The notes: generated by a model not told the origin, from the sequence alone. 64,000 nt of DNA from Persicaria tinctoria (GCA_037127255.1 JBANSL010000013.1:55019688-55083687); one strand, 5' to 3'; positions 11,301 to 21,511 are shown, counted from the stretch's first letter. Translations and numbers: made by a program.

Positions 11301-11659
11301 TATTGAGATTTAGATTAATTGTCAACAATTTTTTTTTAAAACTCAAGGGACACGTGGTAATATCTCATCCATCCGTTCCATTTAGATCAAAGGTTCAGAT
11401 TTGTGCACAAAGTACACCCTAAACCTTGTGTACAACTTATCCATACTATATATATATATATATATTTGGTTCCGATGTAGTCAGCCCTTAACGTGTATCA
11501 TGTACATAAATCTGAGCCGTTGATTAGATGAAATTGATGGCTGAGATTAAAAGGCAATTTTAGCTTTTTTTTAATTAAAAATCAGTGGGACCTACATTTT
11601 TTCTTGCCCACTTGCTGAATTGGGGGGGTGTGTGATGCACTCTCTTGAAATTATTTGAT

Positions 11660-12340
11660 GGTATATCTGGATTATTCGATCGTATCGACGGATTATGCGG
11701 TGGTATCGATGGACTATTCTAATTGGCTACCACCTTGAAAACGCCATAAACTTTTAACTAATAATTATTCTATGATATCGCTTGATTATTCGATGGTATA
11801 GCTTAATTATTCGATGATGTTACAATATTATTCGGTTACTTATGTCATTTTAACAAATAACTAAATATTATTCGATAGTATTGCTGGATTATTCGATGGT
11901 ATCACGTGATTATTCGATAGTATAGATGCATTTTTCATTCATATGAATGCCAACCTAAAAAAAAATCATATCCTTAAACACAAAATCGGTTCATACACCT
12001 GAATAATTCGCTCCATACACCTGAATAATTCGGCTTTTCTACCGAATACCTCTAAGATTGAATAATGAACCGACAATTCAGGAAATTACAAGCAATTAAC
12101 AATGAAATTGAAATTGCAGGCAACTTAACCTTCAGCATTCAACCGTCAAAAATAAAATTGCAAGCAACCGAGGGTATCGCTTGATTATTCGATTGTATAA
12201 CTTAATTATTCGACGGTGTTATAGGATTATTCGGTTACTTTTTCCGTTTTAACAACTAACTAAAAATTATTCGATGATATCGTTGAATTATTCAATAATA
12301 TCACATGATTATTCGATATTATAGCTTAATTATTCGATCA
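11660..12340. repeat. ATTATTCG octamer cluster (left arm of element B)
   Basis: Thirteen exact ATTATTCG words occur, commonly in the context GATTATTCGATGGTATCGCT. Longer units repeat at about 11775-11935 and 12170-12340. A stretch AATTCGCTCCATACACCTGAATAATTCGGC (12008-12037, shown here in outline only) carries variants. Density is far above chance for an 8-mer. Confidence 0.8.
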
Positions 12341-12639
12341 TATCTCACGCAATCAAACTACATATTTGCAACAAACGAAATAGATTTCAAACAAACGAAT
12401 TACAAAGAGGACTCGATGGAAAGTGCTAATCAGATTAATATTTCATGTGGCACACCAGTACACCAGTACCCCACCAATTCACAATTGCAATCACAATTAG
12501 CAATGGTTGAGCAACTGCAATTGAAATCGCACGAGTGGGCAACTATGAAAAGAGTATTAATTCACAATTGAAATCACAATTCACAATTGAAAATAAAATC
12601 ACAATTCACAATTGAAATCACACCGTTGTCTGTACTGTA

Positions 12640-13440
12640 CCTCCAGTGCACACCAGTACACCACCATTTCACTATATCGTAGGGAGAGAAAGACATACAG
12701 TGACGCAGGAGTGGGCAATCAGACGAGAGCACTCGAGTATAGACCTGAACGATATTCACAGAGCATTCGAGCACCACAAGCCCTTCCAATATGCGTCATC
12801 GCATCTGCCCTTTCAATCGTCTGCCTTACCAGCCCTTCCATTGCCGTTATCGCCGCAATCGCATCCGCCTTTCCAGTCGAAGCTCAATTCGGAACCGCTT
12901 TCGCTTTCGCCTGATCGACGGAGTCCCAAGTGCCCGTACAGTTGAAACCCTACCGCATATGAAGGAGGACGCCATGGATAAGGAACAAAGGGGCACGGAG
13001 GCAGCAAACTCAGATCTAGAATAGAGGACAGGATTTGAGGAGAACAAGAAAGCATACCTTCAAGAATCGGATGACTCTAAGCTACAATCATTGCAATAAC
13101 TTCGAGGTTGGGAAGGATTTAAGGAGAGGAACCCAGATCTCGACATAAAATTCGTCGATCGGCCATGGGAGCAACACGAAGGCGATCTAAATCGCTATAA
13201 ATCCTGCCTCCCACAGTGTTGCTGTTCTTCTTCATATTCTGTGCAACCGCCATCGTCGCCGCCATCACCACCTTCGCCTCTACAACCGCCATCGCCACCT
13301 TCGCCATCACCTTCGCTATCGCCTCCACCTCTACAACCCCCATCGTCGCCGTCATCAACACCCTCGCCATCGCCTTCTTCACTCGCTATCGCCGTCGGAG
13401 GGAAAATCGGACCGTGGAAGATTAAAAATTGTTGATGTTG
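12640..13440. other. GC-rich core of element B
   Basis: Overlapping open frames exist on both strands (plus 12612-12945, minus 12813-13055, minus 13119-13382), but none is a recognised protein. Bases 13240-13400 are an imperfect trinucleotide-type repeat (CCATCGCC, CCTTCGCC, CCATCACC), which explains the long Ala/Thr or Ser/Pro runs in translation. Probably captured or low-complexity sequence rather than a gene. Confidence 0.35.
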
Positions 13441-13514
13441 TTTTTTTTAAAAGAAAAATCCAAATGATTGGGAGATTAATGCACACAATATTGTTCCAAA
13501 ATAAAAAAAAAACC

Positions 13515-14215
13515 ATATATAATTCGCCTTTGTACGAATAATCATTCACATATTATCGAATAATTCTTATATATGTACGAATAGTTCACATCCATATTTA
13601 AACTTATATATATATATATCAATGAAATTTATTAAATAAATTAACTTATATGTACGAATAATCATTCACACATCACTGAATAATTTTTATTTTGATAAAT
13701 ATTTTTTCACAACCATAAAATTACTCAATAATGCACATATTGGTTGAATAATCATTCTCAATTCAATGAATAATAATTCTCAATTCAATGAATAATTTGA
13801 TGTTTGTCGCTTGAGAATTCAAGGAATTAATTCTCCGTACGAATAATCATTCTCAATTCAACGAATAATGATTAACGATTTGTAAATATATTTTTTCATT
13901 GATCTAATAGTACTTTTTCATTTTTCATTTTTTTTATCTAAATAGTAAACAAAAGGAAATTGTATTTCTATTTACGTATAATGATTCTCAATTCATCAAA
14001 TAATGTATAATTTTATTCCAAAAACCACTAATCTAATAATGCACATTTTTATAAATACTTGTCTCCAACTTATTATAATAATTGTGGTTTCACCGAATAA
14101 TGTACAATTTTGTTGATAATCCTTTTAACTCTTCCATAATTAATAAAATCGTACATATGAATAATCTCTCTAGTTTAACCGAATAATCTCTGAAATTTCA
14201 CAAAATAATATAATT
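13515..14215. repeat. CGAATAAT octamer cluster (right arm of element B)
   Basis: Seven exact CGAATAAT words, several in TACGAATAATCATTC, plus many TGAATAAT variants and a repeated TCTCAATTCAATGAATAAT (about 13755-13800). Orientation is opposite to the cluster at 11660-12340. Confidence 0.75.
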
Positions 14216-14220
14216 TTCTC

Positions 14221-14927
14221 ACAATTATCATGTGAACAATTGTTTTAAAAAAAAGCGAAATAAAAAGAAAAGAAAAAGAAGTGAAATGTTATAAAAAAAA
14301 TAGTACTCCGTAGAAGAAGTAACCTACACAGTAGAAGGGAGTAGTTGTGAATTGTGATTGTAGCAGTACTGCCTATAACCACACCGCTGATTCCGGCAAA
14401 CACCACTGATATATAAAACAACAACTCCAAAATAACAACATTCTCATATTTGAAGCCTCATATGATATTCTCTTCCTCATATGAAAAAAAAAGCTTCCTC
14501 CATATGCTGACAATGCTCATCTATAAACACAAAACCCCCTAAAAATGGTCACCTATTACACTTTACAAAATAGTACAAAAAGACATGCTCGTCTTCAGAT
14601 AACACTGACTTTGATCGATTGTATTTCAGTACTCTACCTTTCTTCACATTCTCACATGGGCTCAAGTATAAACTACTTGATTTAGAAATAAGATTTAATA
14701 ATTCAATTTCAGCATCATTCTCAGTATTAACCCCAATGGCCTTATCACTTTCAGCTCGACCCCGTATTTTAGAATCACTAAAAGAGATTTCAGCATCTCC
14801 CCTGAAAAAGATTGGAAATAAAGTCATAACTAAAAAAGATAAGAAAATAAAAAACTACACACAAACTCCCAAATGATAAAAAAATATAAGCTGACAAATA
14901 ATGACAGATAGCTAACAAAAGGGTAGT
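14221..14927. other. Stretch with one unassigned minus-strand ORF
   Basis: Mostly A/T-rich. One 92-codon frame runs on the minus strand (14549-14827), with a mixed, non-repetitive composition that includes S-D-S-K-I-R-G-R-A-E-S-D-K-A and ends Y-F-V-K-C-N-R. I do not recognise it and it has no visible promoter or splice partner. It might be an exon of a lost gene or chance. Confidence 0.25.
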
Positions 14928-15121
14928 GTTGTTGAAGGAGGATTATATGTCTAGTATTAAAGTAAATAAAACTAATAAAAGCAAACCAACTCATGTCCAA
15001 GCAAATAAATACAAGACTTCCTCCCGTTGTAGTAGAAGGTGGTCAGGATCTATCCACGAGGAAGCGTGTCAACGCCCGCCTTTTGAGTCCAGAAAACTCT
15101 CGAAATCAAATCAGGAAGTAC

Positions 15122-16313
15122 TCGACGTCGACCAGCGTCCTCGACCTCGACCACTCAGTCGAGTAGAATTGCGAAACAGAGAACAGAAACGCAAACACGA
15201 ACGAAAGCTAGTCGATCTCGAGTGGATGTACTCGATGTCGACCACTGTAGCACTCGACGTCCACCAGGGTCGTTGATATCGAGTAGTGTAGAATCAAAAT
15301 TCGCAACGAAACACAGAAATAAACACGTAGTTTTGGGAATAAATTCAATAAACCAAAAGACTTCCAAGATCGGGGTTTCTATACCACAACGATAACCATA
15401 TAAAATAATGAATAAAGGTATAAAAGATCAGGCTTTTCATCAAATAACCGTCGTTATCAACAAGTAGGAATATAGAGGCTTTGCCATAAACCCTAATTGT
15501 TACTAACCCTTTTCACGTAATTATTCTAAGTTGTATTAAGAACACTTTCGCTTAAATAACACAAACAAGGATCACCTTCAACTTTCGTAAAAGAATCATG
15601 CTCATAGGGATAGAAGACGAAATCGTATACAACGATTGTACCTTTACCGCGTTTACCTTACATGGCTACCATCGGGCTAACCCCGACCCTAGAAGTTGGG
15701 TGACTACTTACTCTTCATCATCAAAAAACACATCAATAATAAAAGGGAAATAACTACTTGCATTAAATAAAACAAAAACTTACAACCAATCGAAGCCAAA
15801 TCCCACTCTCGCAAAAGACACCCTCTATCGGCCAAGGTCTCTCTTGAAATTCTCTCTCTAACTATGGTGGAACACAATTGCTTGTTGCTTGGATGCTTCA
15901 TAAAACCAGCCCCTAGGGCCTTATTTATAGTATTCAATCCCCGCTATCCAAGGAAAGAATATCCTATCTATATCTAAAATTATTTATCTAAAAACATAAG
16001 ATAAAGTTTAATGAATAAAGGAAATAAATCTATAATGAAATAAATCTATCTTCTCGGCACACACTCGATCTTGGACTCGGACTGACACAAGTGAGTACTC
16101 GACGTCGACTAAAAGTACTCGACATCGAGTCGAACTTTTCTCCTCGGATTTGCACTCGAGCTCGGCTACTCTCTGGACTTGATATGTGTACTCGACATCG
16201 AGTAGAGTTACTCGACGTCGGTTAGCTCTTGACTCGTCGAGTGGCTGGCTTGCTCGACTTGCTCGTTTTCGACTGGGTGGCACTCGATATCGACTAGAGT
16301 TGGTCGATATCGA
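15122..16313. repeat. TCGA-type palindromic words in the 3' LTR
   Basis: Words of the form TCGA(C/T)(G/A)TCGA sit in two clusters. Cluster one: TCGACGTCGA at 15122-15131, TCGATGTCGA at 15232-15241. Cluster two: TCGACGTCGA at 16099, TCGACATCGA at 16119 and 16192, TCGATATCGA at 16284 and 16304. Several are extended to TACTCGACGTCGA or followed by GTA, making up to 16-bp palindromes. The corresponding places in the other LTR (21868-22040 and 22935-23150) carry the same clusters. Confidence 0.9.
15922..15930 (-). promoter_or_regulatory. TATA box of the 3' LTR
   Basis: TATTTATAG on the plus strand gives CTATAAATA on the minus strand. The same box is at 22673-22681 in the partner LTR and at 61604-61612 in the related LTR. 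Confidence 0.6.
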
Positions 16314-16607
16314 CTAGCTATGTCGAGTGCTTCCTTCCTTGTTTCTTGCTCTATTTTTCCTGGTTGAGCTGCTCCTTGACATATGACTTTCTGTATATAG
16401 TTGACTTCGAGTTTTTCATCCTTTCTCCGAATTGCTATCAAATGCCTCGATTTCTGCAAAATTAAACAGAAACTAGTGTAGACTCCATGATTTGGAAAAT
16501 AAGCATAAACTACATAGATTTTGTACAATTCTAACCCAAATGTATGAAATGCATATAGAAATTGTTATAAAAGTAAGTGTAAAACTTGGAAACTTAGGCT
16601 CACAACA

Positions 16608-16625
16608 AGCACCCCATACTTAAGC
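16608..16625 (-). promoter_or_regulatory. Polypurine tract of the 14930-23441 element
   Basis: On the minus strand AAGTATGGGGTGCT directly precedes the TGTTGTGAGCC start of the 3' LTR. Related tracts (TAAGTGTGGGGGA) sit next to or near the LTRs at 29027 and 58792. Confidence 0.6.
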
Positions 16626-18180
16626 TTGCTTGTCCTCAAGCAATACTTTCAATGGTCGTTCAGTGGAAGAAACTGAACTCTCAACATCATAGATTCATTC
16701 TTATATGTCTTTAAAATTAATTACCATCCTCGAAAATGTACTAATGCCACAAATCCATGCATGTTCATAAAAGCAACATCTACACACAAAATGAGGGTTA
16801 TGCAAAAATAAATCATTTGTGACAAAGCATTAATAATCAAGAGGACTTTAATTAAGCTCAATAAGGAGTAGATTGGTAAAAGGTTTAAGGTGGGATATTT
16901 TTGGCCATGTGGTGCTTGATAATCCGGGGAAATGAGGGTCAAACCACATTCCTTCTTCCTTTGATTTCTCACCTTTCGCTCATCGCTCAATGCTTTTTTT
17001 CAATATTATGGGTTTACCTCTCTGACCTCAACACTACCTTCTCGCGAGTCGCAAACATGGGTGTCATGAATGGCCCCAGATACTTAGTGCTTCGTACTCC
17101 TCACCTGTGTGTCCCATCTCGCGAAACTATTATCTCAACGAGTAGGGTCAATCTACCTTTATCTCTTGAGGTGACCGGATTTTCTTTCGCTCATTAAGTT
17201 TTCCATATCTTTCAATTTCCTGTCAAACTCCAATAATGATAACAACACAAATACCATATACTAATCTCCATAATGTACATTATTCTCAACATAATTCCCG
17301 GATGGAATAAGGTGAAGAATGGGCAATATTTAGATCATGTGGAGCAATAATTGAAATAAGGCATATTATGGCTTTTGTGATGCATAAGCATAGGTATGAC
17401 TGAGGAACATATGACCATTATATGGAAATATAAAGTCCTCCATCCTCTTATAATGCAACATGTCAAAAGAAACTTCAAATTCTACCTCCTTTCATGGTTT
17501 TCAAGAAAATAATGCAATTCACCGTGACTTCCTTTTACTAGGCAATTTCATTCTACATCTCTAATGAATCTAATTTTGCATCGTCGAGTTCAATTATAAC
17601 TTCCATGACACTTATAAAAATTTTCAATTTGGGTGATTTTTCAAACTTTGGAAAACATGCATATACACACATAGATTGGATATGAAATCCAAAGTAGCCA
17701 TGTATAAGCAATTCAAGAAATAAACTTCAAAATGCACACAGTAAGCCTTTCCCTCACCCTATACTTAAACATTACAGTCTCTTCACTGTATAAAAAAACA
17801 AGGGTAAAGAAAGAGACTCACTAGACAGGTGTGCAGATCGTCGGAGTCGAGTGCATATGTTGCTGTAGAAGTGGTTGAACCCCAAGATGGCCTTTCTCCT
17901 CGACCACATGTCCTTTGCTCGTGATGGGTGGTCGATGTCGAGTAGGTTACTCGACGTCGAGTACGTTTGTAGCTTTTTCGTACCTGCAAGTTCTGTTAGA
18001 CAAATACACCAACAATAGAAAAACCCAAAAAACAATGTTTCAAAATCAAAAACCAAAAGCAAAGATGTCTTAAAAATCCAAAAACTAAGTATTTTGTTAC
18101 AAGCTCTAGATTTTATAGTCGCTAGGCCAACTTTCTCCATTTAAGCTCAAGGTGGCATCTGCAGCGCCCATGTAGCTTGG
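16626..18180 (-). other. Noncoding 3' internal region of the element
   Basis: No long frame. It holds one copy of the conserved CAAACATGGGTGTCATGAAT module (17044-17072) that occurs three times in each of two other elements, and one pair of palindromic words (17932-17960). Frames such as 17772-18140 (minus) are open but carry no recognisable domain. Its place between pol and the 3' LTR is the usual site of noncoding DNA in Tat/Athila-type elements. Confidence 0.5.
17044..17072. repeat. Single copy of the CATGGGTGTCATG module
   Basis: Contains GCGAGTCGCAAACATGGGTG and continues TCATGAATG. It matches 29636-29665 and 59243-59271 nearly base for base, although the surrounding sequences differ. 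The core CATG-GGTGT-CATG is a short inverted repeat. Confidence 0.75.
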
Positions 18181-18420
18181 GCTTCAAACAAGACTCCATT
18201 TTTATCTGTAACGTCAATTTTGTCGCATTCCTATGTACCTGGATCTGACCTTTTCTCTGTAACGTCAATTTTGACGCATTCCTATGCAAGCTTAGTCATT
18301 GATCGCTTCTTGCTGAGAATCTCCTTGAGGAACATTACGTATGACGGCATCTCATGAAGAGCTTATGTGAACGGAATGGTGACGTTGAGCCCTTGAAGCC
18401 CTTGAAGCAGCTTCAAACAA
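18180..18420. repeat. Duplicated segment, copy 1, with nested repeat
   Basis: The part from TACCTGGATCTGACC (about 18236) to GACGTTGAGCCCTTGAAG (about 18400) repeats at 19566-19729 with few changes. In addition GCTTCAAACAAGACTCCATT then TTTAT occurs at both borders (about 18181 and 18410), and TCTGTAACGTCAATTTTG appears twice (about 18206 and 18255). The arrangement suggests repeated template jumping during reverse transcription or local rearrangement. Confidence 0.8.
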
Positions 18421-18439
18421 GACTCCATTTTTATCCATT

Positions 18440-18620
18440 AGTTGTAGTCCTCATGAATGAATCTTGTTCACCATGAAAGGTCCCATCTTTTTCTTGTTGA
18501 ATTTGTTGGGAAACCAATGATCCTTTGATTTGGAGACATAGACTTTGTCTCCAACTTCATACTTCTTGGGATCGTCATTGGAAACCTTGCATAATCGCAC
18601 ATACTAAGGCAAACCTCTCT
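18440..18620 (-). pseudogene. Remnant of the integrase C-terminal region
   Basis: The minus strand reads K-K-Y-E-V-G-D-K-V-Y-V-S-K-S-K-D-H-W-F-P-N-K-F, then M-G-P-F-M-V-N-K-I and a stop. Athila/Tat-type integrases end in a module with VGDKV, a loop ending PGK(L), and GPF-V, in this order and spacing. The remainder of integrase, RNase H and RT is not found upstream; the neighbouring sequence is palindrome-rich spacer. It is therefore the last surviving piece of pol. Confidence 0.6.
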
Positions 18621-18933
18621 CATGTATAGATAAATCTTTAATGGAAATAGGAGAAGAGATGTCTTTACCTTGGCTTACCTTCGCAAATTAAGCATTAGAG
18701 ACCTCATATTCTACTCGACATCGAGTAACCATAGTCGACGTCGAGTATGTTGCTTCTCCCGGTGGACTGCTCGTCGAAGATGGAGAAGTCGATGTGGGGG
18801 GCTGGTCGACGTCGAGTAGTCTACTTGATGTCGAGTACTCCTTGGCTCCGGGTATGTTGCTCGATGAAGTTGTGCTTGATGGAGGCTACTGGATATGGTC
18901 GACATCTACTAGAGTACTCGACATCGAGTACTT

Positions 18934-19560
18934 CTAGTCGACATCGACCCCATACTTAAGACCTTGCAAAAATTCTGAATAAAAATTAGTCGCTATCGAC
19001 TTACCTAGGTCGATGTCGAGTAGATCCTCTGTATCGTCGTTCAGAATTGTCATGATTTCCTCCACCTGTGCTTCCATATCTCGCTTCTCCAGCTCCCCGG
19101 GGGTCATATTTCTTACCTTAGGCTCCCCGCAAGTGATGTACCTGGCTGAGATTGACTTGACCTCCTCCATAGGACTTGTATGCCTTCCAAGTTTATTAAA
19201 AGAGTACTTAATTACCTTATCGCTGATGTTGAAAGTGAGCACTCCCTTCCTTACGCTTATGTTGGCATCCATCGTTGCTAAGAAGGGTCTCCCTAGAATA
19301 ATTGGACAAACATGGTCCTTTGCCATATCAATAACTAGGTAATCAGCAAGGACAAAGAACTTACCTACTTGTACCGGTACATCGTCCACCATGCCTGTTG
19401 GGATGACAACTGTGTTGTTTGCCATATAGAGTTTAGCATCCATAAGCTCTAAAGCACTTATCTTGACTTTGGACCATATAGATAAAGGCATTATACTCAC
19501 ACTGGCTCCTAAGTTGCATAAGGCATTGAATTTATTTTGACCAAAGCTAGTGGTTATAGA
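18934..19560 (-). pseudogene. Gypsy aspartic protease, catalytic Asp changed to Asn
   Basis: This domain would cut the Gag-Pol polyprotein. The frame is open from upstream of 19560 down to 18934. It reads A-L-C-N-L-G-A-S-V-S-I-M-P at the active site, where the family has CDLGAS, then V-D-D-V-P-V-Q-V-G-K-F-F-V-L-A-D-Y and the conserved I-I-L-G-R-P-F-L-A-T block. The rest of the frame (E-E-V-K-S onward to D-V-D) is a linker ending in the palindromic TCGA words. The Asn codon lies at 19513-19515. The first Met of the open frame (19500) is internal; the domain starts earlier and is fused to gag in the family. Probably dead because the catalytic Asp is lost. Confidence 0.8.
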
Positions 19561-19565
19561 AAACT

Positions 19566-19730
19566 TACCTGGATCTGACCTTTTCTCTGTAATGTCAATT
19601 TTGACGCATTCCTATGCAAGCTTAGTCATTGATCGCTTCTTGCTGAGAATCTCCTTGAGGAACATTACGTATGACGACATCTCATGAAGAGCTTATGTGA
19701 ACGGAATGGTGACGTTGAGCCCTTGAAGCA
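19566..19730. repeat. Duplicated segment, copy 2
   Basis: Same segment as about 18236-18400. Copy 2 sits between protease and gag, where the coding sequence of the polyprotein would be expected, so it is probably the original and 18236 the displaced copy. Confidence 0.75.
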
Positions 19731-19847
19731 TCTTCACAAACTGTTGAAACTTCTTTTCTACTGGGTTCTTCAAAGATTTTGTTGGGAATTGCAGCTTTTT
19801 CTTTGTCGGAGGTTTTGGAGTGTGGTCAACAAGGGCAAAAGGGTGGT

Positions 19848-20000
19848 CGAAGTCGACTAGAGGTTGGTCGACATCGACTACAATAGTCGATTTTGGGCTG
19901 GGCTCAGAACTATGGTCGATATCGACTGCGGGCTCCTCGATATCGACCAGATTCTAGTCGGTGTCGACTGGACTGGTCGATGTCGAGGAGTCCTCTAAAG
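19848..20000. repeat. TCGA-type words between gag and protease
   Basis: TCGAAGTCGACTA, TCGACATCGACTA, TCGATATCGACT, TCGATATCGA, TCGGTGTCGACT and TCGATGTCGAGGA follow one another in about 150 bp, roughly every 20-30 bp. In the minus-strand polyprotein frame they would encode short Val-Asp/Ser-Thr/Ile-Asp repeats. Confidence 0.85.
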
Positions 20001-20439
20001 CTTTCTCCTCTGTGCTTTGCTCGGGCGTTTGCATCTGTCGCCTACTCCTTATATTCATGGTAGCTACATGTCTTGTAGATTTGGTTTTAGGATTAGGTTC
20101 AGAGGATCCAGGAAGTGTACCTGATTGCTTGGGGATTGATGAAGCCAAATGACCCATTTGGGTCTCCATTGATTTTCGCCAGATATCAATCTCCACAAGC
20201 CTTTAGTTGACGCCATGCAGCTGTGTGTGGATGGAATTGATAGACTGTTTGCTTTTTGCACGATTCCTCCACATCTCCTCAAGTATAAGTTGCAGGTCAT
20301 CTTTCTTACTTTCTCTGTCAGGGTGACTAGGAGCTCTGTAGAGCGGGGGGTCTCTTTGATGCTAGGGCTGGCGATAGTGGCTCTAGTTCTGTTATTGCTG
20401 ATGTTGCCCCCGAGTAGTCTCACCCCACATACCTCACCT

Positions 20440-20847
20440 CTTCCTGGGTTTCAGTTACTAATATCTTATCGGCGTGTGGACATGCAGTGGTGTTGTGCCT
20501 CACAAACCCACATTCCAAACAACGTTTATCTTTAGAAAGGAATTTGACTTATTTGGTAAGACAACATACCTGATCGTTATGAAACTGGGTCCTGATGTCT
20601 GGTTCAATCTCTTTAGGTGGCACATATAGAGGCATAGATGGGGCATGTCTTTCATACCTTTCGTCGCCAGAGGCCGTAGAAGTCCCATAAGTATTGTCAT
20701 AGTTGGCCAACGTCTCAAAGGTCTCCCAAGCACGCCGTGGGGTGTACTCGAGATACCTATAGGCGGTGTAATTGTTGATCCGATCTTTTGTAGGTGCATC
20801 CAGGCAGCTGAAGATGATCTCCCGAATGACGTAGGGTGGTTTTTCAT
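20440..20847 (-). pseudogene. Gag nucleocapsid part with CCHC zinc knuckle
   Basis: On the minus strand R-C-L-E-C-G-F-V-R-H-N-T-T-A-C-P-H-A-D (20480-20521 for the Cys/His part) is an intact C-X2-C-X4-H-X4-C knuckle, which binds the element RNA in the particle. The frame is broken between this knuckle and the matrix/capsid part at 20885-21511, because the open frame over 20500-20847 is a different one. The sequence toward 20000 is Pro/Thr/Ser-rich, as in a gag-protease linker. Confidence 0.7.
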
Positions 20848-20884
20848 GCGTAGGACAGGATTTCAGAAACCTTTTGTAGCGCTC

Positions 20885-21511
20885 TCAGACCTGTGCAAGC
20901 AGTTCTCCTGGCTTTTGTCTGAAATACATGATTTGTTCTCTGAGCGCAACTACCTTTGCAGGAGGAAAGAACTTGTAAAAGAACAAGTCTTTTAATTCAT
21001 TCCATGTGCGAATTGATCGTGCTGGAAATCCTTCAAGCCACTGTGATGCTATTCCTGCAAGGGACCAATGAAACACCTTTAGTTTCAGGTATTCTAGTTT
21101 AGCATCATCTGCAATTGCTTCATATAAATCTAGAAAAGTAGTGACGTGTTCTAAAGGACATTCCTTGGGCTTTCCCCTAAACTGATTCCTCCTAATTTCA
21201 GTAATAAAAGAAGGACGAATTTCATAATTAACAAGGGGAAGAATGATCGGTGATTCTGGAACTTCCAGAGTATGATGCAGATACTCCTTTGCGTTGGCTG
21301 CGACATGCCCAATCTGCTCCTCAAGTTCCCTTCTTGCATTGACCTCACGATCTACCCTTGCTTCCCACCTTTGTTGATTTTGTGTATATTCTGCCTCTCG
21401 TCGGGCGTGTTCTGCTTCTCTAGTGGTTAATTCCTCAATTCGTAAGCAGAGTTGCTCAAGCTCTTGTGCCGGTGTGAGCTGGACCTCGTTCTCGTTGTGT
21501 GTTTGCGACAT
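20885..21511 (-). CDS. Retrotransposon Gag, N-terminal and capsid part (208 codons)
   Basis: Structural protein of the element that packs its RNA into particles. The frame starts with ATG at 21509-21511, about 145 bp inside the primer site. Residues 1-75 are rich in E, Q and R and look coiled-coil. Residues about 85-208 carry the capsid hallmarks of the family: Y-E-I-R-P-S-F, N-Q-F-R-G-K-P-K-E-C-P-L-E-H, F-L-D-L, L-K-L-K-V-F-H-W-S-L, A-S-Q-W-L-E and W-N-E-L-K-D-L-F-F-Y-K-F-F-P. These match Athila/Tat gag. The frame ends at 20885 where the C-terminal part would go on, so the protein is truncated or frameshifted here. The start is chosen because no earlier in-frame Met fits between primer site and domain. 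Confidence 0.85.
   Translation of the reverse strand: MSQTHNENEVQLTPAQELEQLCLRIEELTTREAEHARREAEYTQNQQRWEARVDREVNARRELEEQIGHVAANAKEYLHHTLEVPESPIILPLVNYEIRPSFITEIRRNQFRGKPKECPLEHVTTFLDLYEAIADDAKLEYLKLKVFHWSLAGIASQWLEGFPARSIRTWNELKDLFFYKFFPPAKVVALREQIMYFRQKPGELLAQV

Larger units (their letters stand above)
9741..11446. mobile_element. DNA element A with imperfect terminal inverted repeats in a (TA)n tract
   Basis: The left end includes TGTACCTTGTGCACAAATCT then GACCTTT. The right end (11389-11440) includes AAAGGTTCAGATTTGTGCAC then AAAGTACAC, roughly its reverse complement, giving imperfect inverted ends of about 55-60 bp. Both ends touch TA repeats. The interior has an octamer-rich left part (10144-10605) and a GC-rich core (10740-11300). 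No transposase was recognised, so it would be non-autonomous. TA-microsatellite targeting is known for some plant MITEs (Micron type); family assignment here is inference. Confidence 0.55.
11465..14220. mobile_element. DNA element B, relative of element A (right end uncertain)
   Basis: Bases 11467-11615 resemble the left end of element A: TTGGTTC, then GTGTATCATGTACATAAATC, then GATGGCTGAGATTAA, TTTTTTTTAATTAAAAATCA and GGGACC in the same order. The left arm is packed with ATTATTCG (11655-12345), the core is GC-rich (12640-13440), and the right arm carries the complement CGAATAAT (13520-14215). The arms thus hold the same octamer in opposite directions. No right terminal repeat matching the left was found near 14200-14450, so the end is approximate. 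No transposase was seen. Confidence 0.45.
14930..16607 (-). mobile_element. 3' LTR of the 14930-23441 element
   Basis: It matches 21687-23441 over its whole length (GGATTATATGTCTAGTATTA at 14939 and 21691; AAATGTATGAAATGCATA near 16538 and 23373). On the minus strand it starts TGTTGTGAGCC. It is about 75-80 bp shorter than its partner because sequence corresponding to about 22783-22880 is missing near 16035. It carries TCGA-type palindromic words at 15122-15285 and 16099-16313 and a minus-strand TATA box at 15922-15930. The left end may be a few bases off. Confidence 0.85.
17932..18955. repeat. TCGA-type palindromic words in the 3' spacer
   Basis: TCGATGTCGAGTA and TCGACGTCGAGTA lie at 17932-17961. 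Between 18714 and 18950 there are CTCGACATCGAGTA, TCGACGTCGAGTA (twice), TGATGTCGAGTA, TACTCGACATCGAGTA and TCGACATCGA. These are the same words as in the LTRs of this element, here on both sides of the pol fragment. Confidence 0.85.

Noticed and set aside
13216..13435. ORFs with Ala/Thr or Ser/Pro runs
   Set aside because: Explained by a trinucleotide-type CCATCGCC repeat.
15122..16313. CRISPR-like array of palindromes
   Set aside because: Irregular spacing, no constant spacers, and a plant LTR context.
18711..18905. Minus-strand ORF with Ser-Thr repeats
   Set aside because: Translation of TCGA palindromes between protease and pol remnant; no domain.
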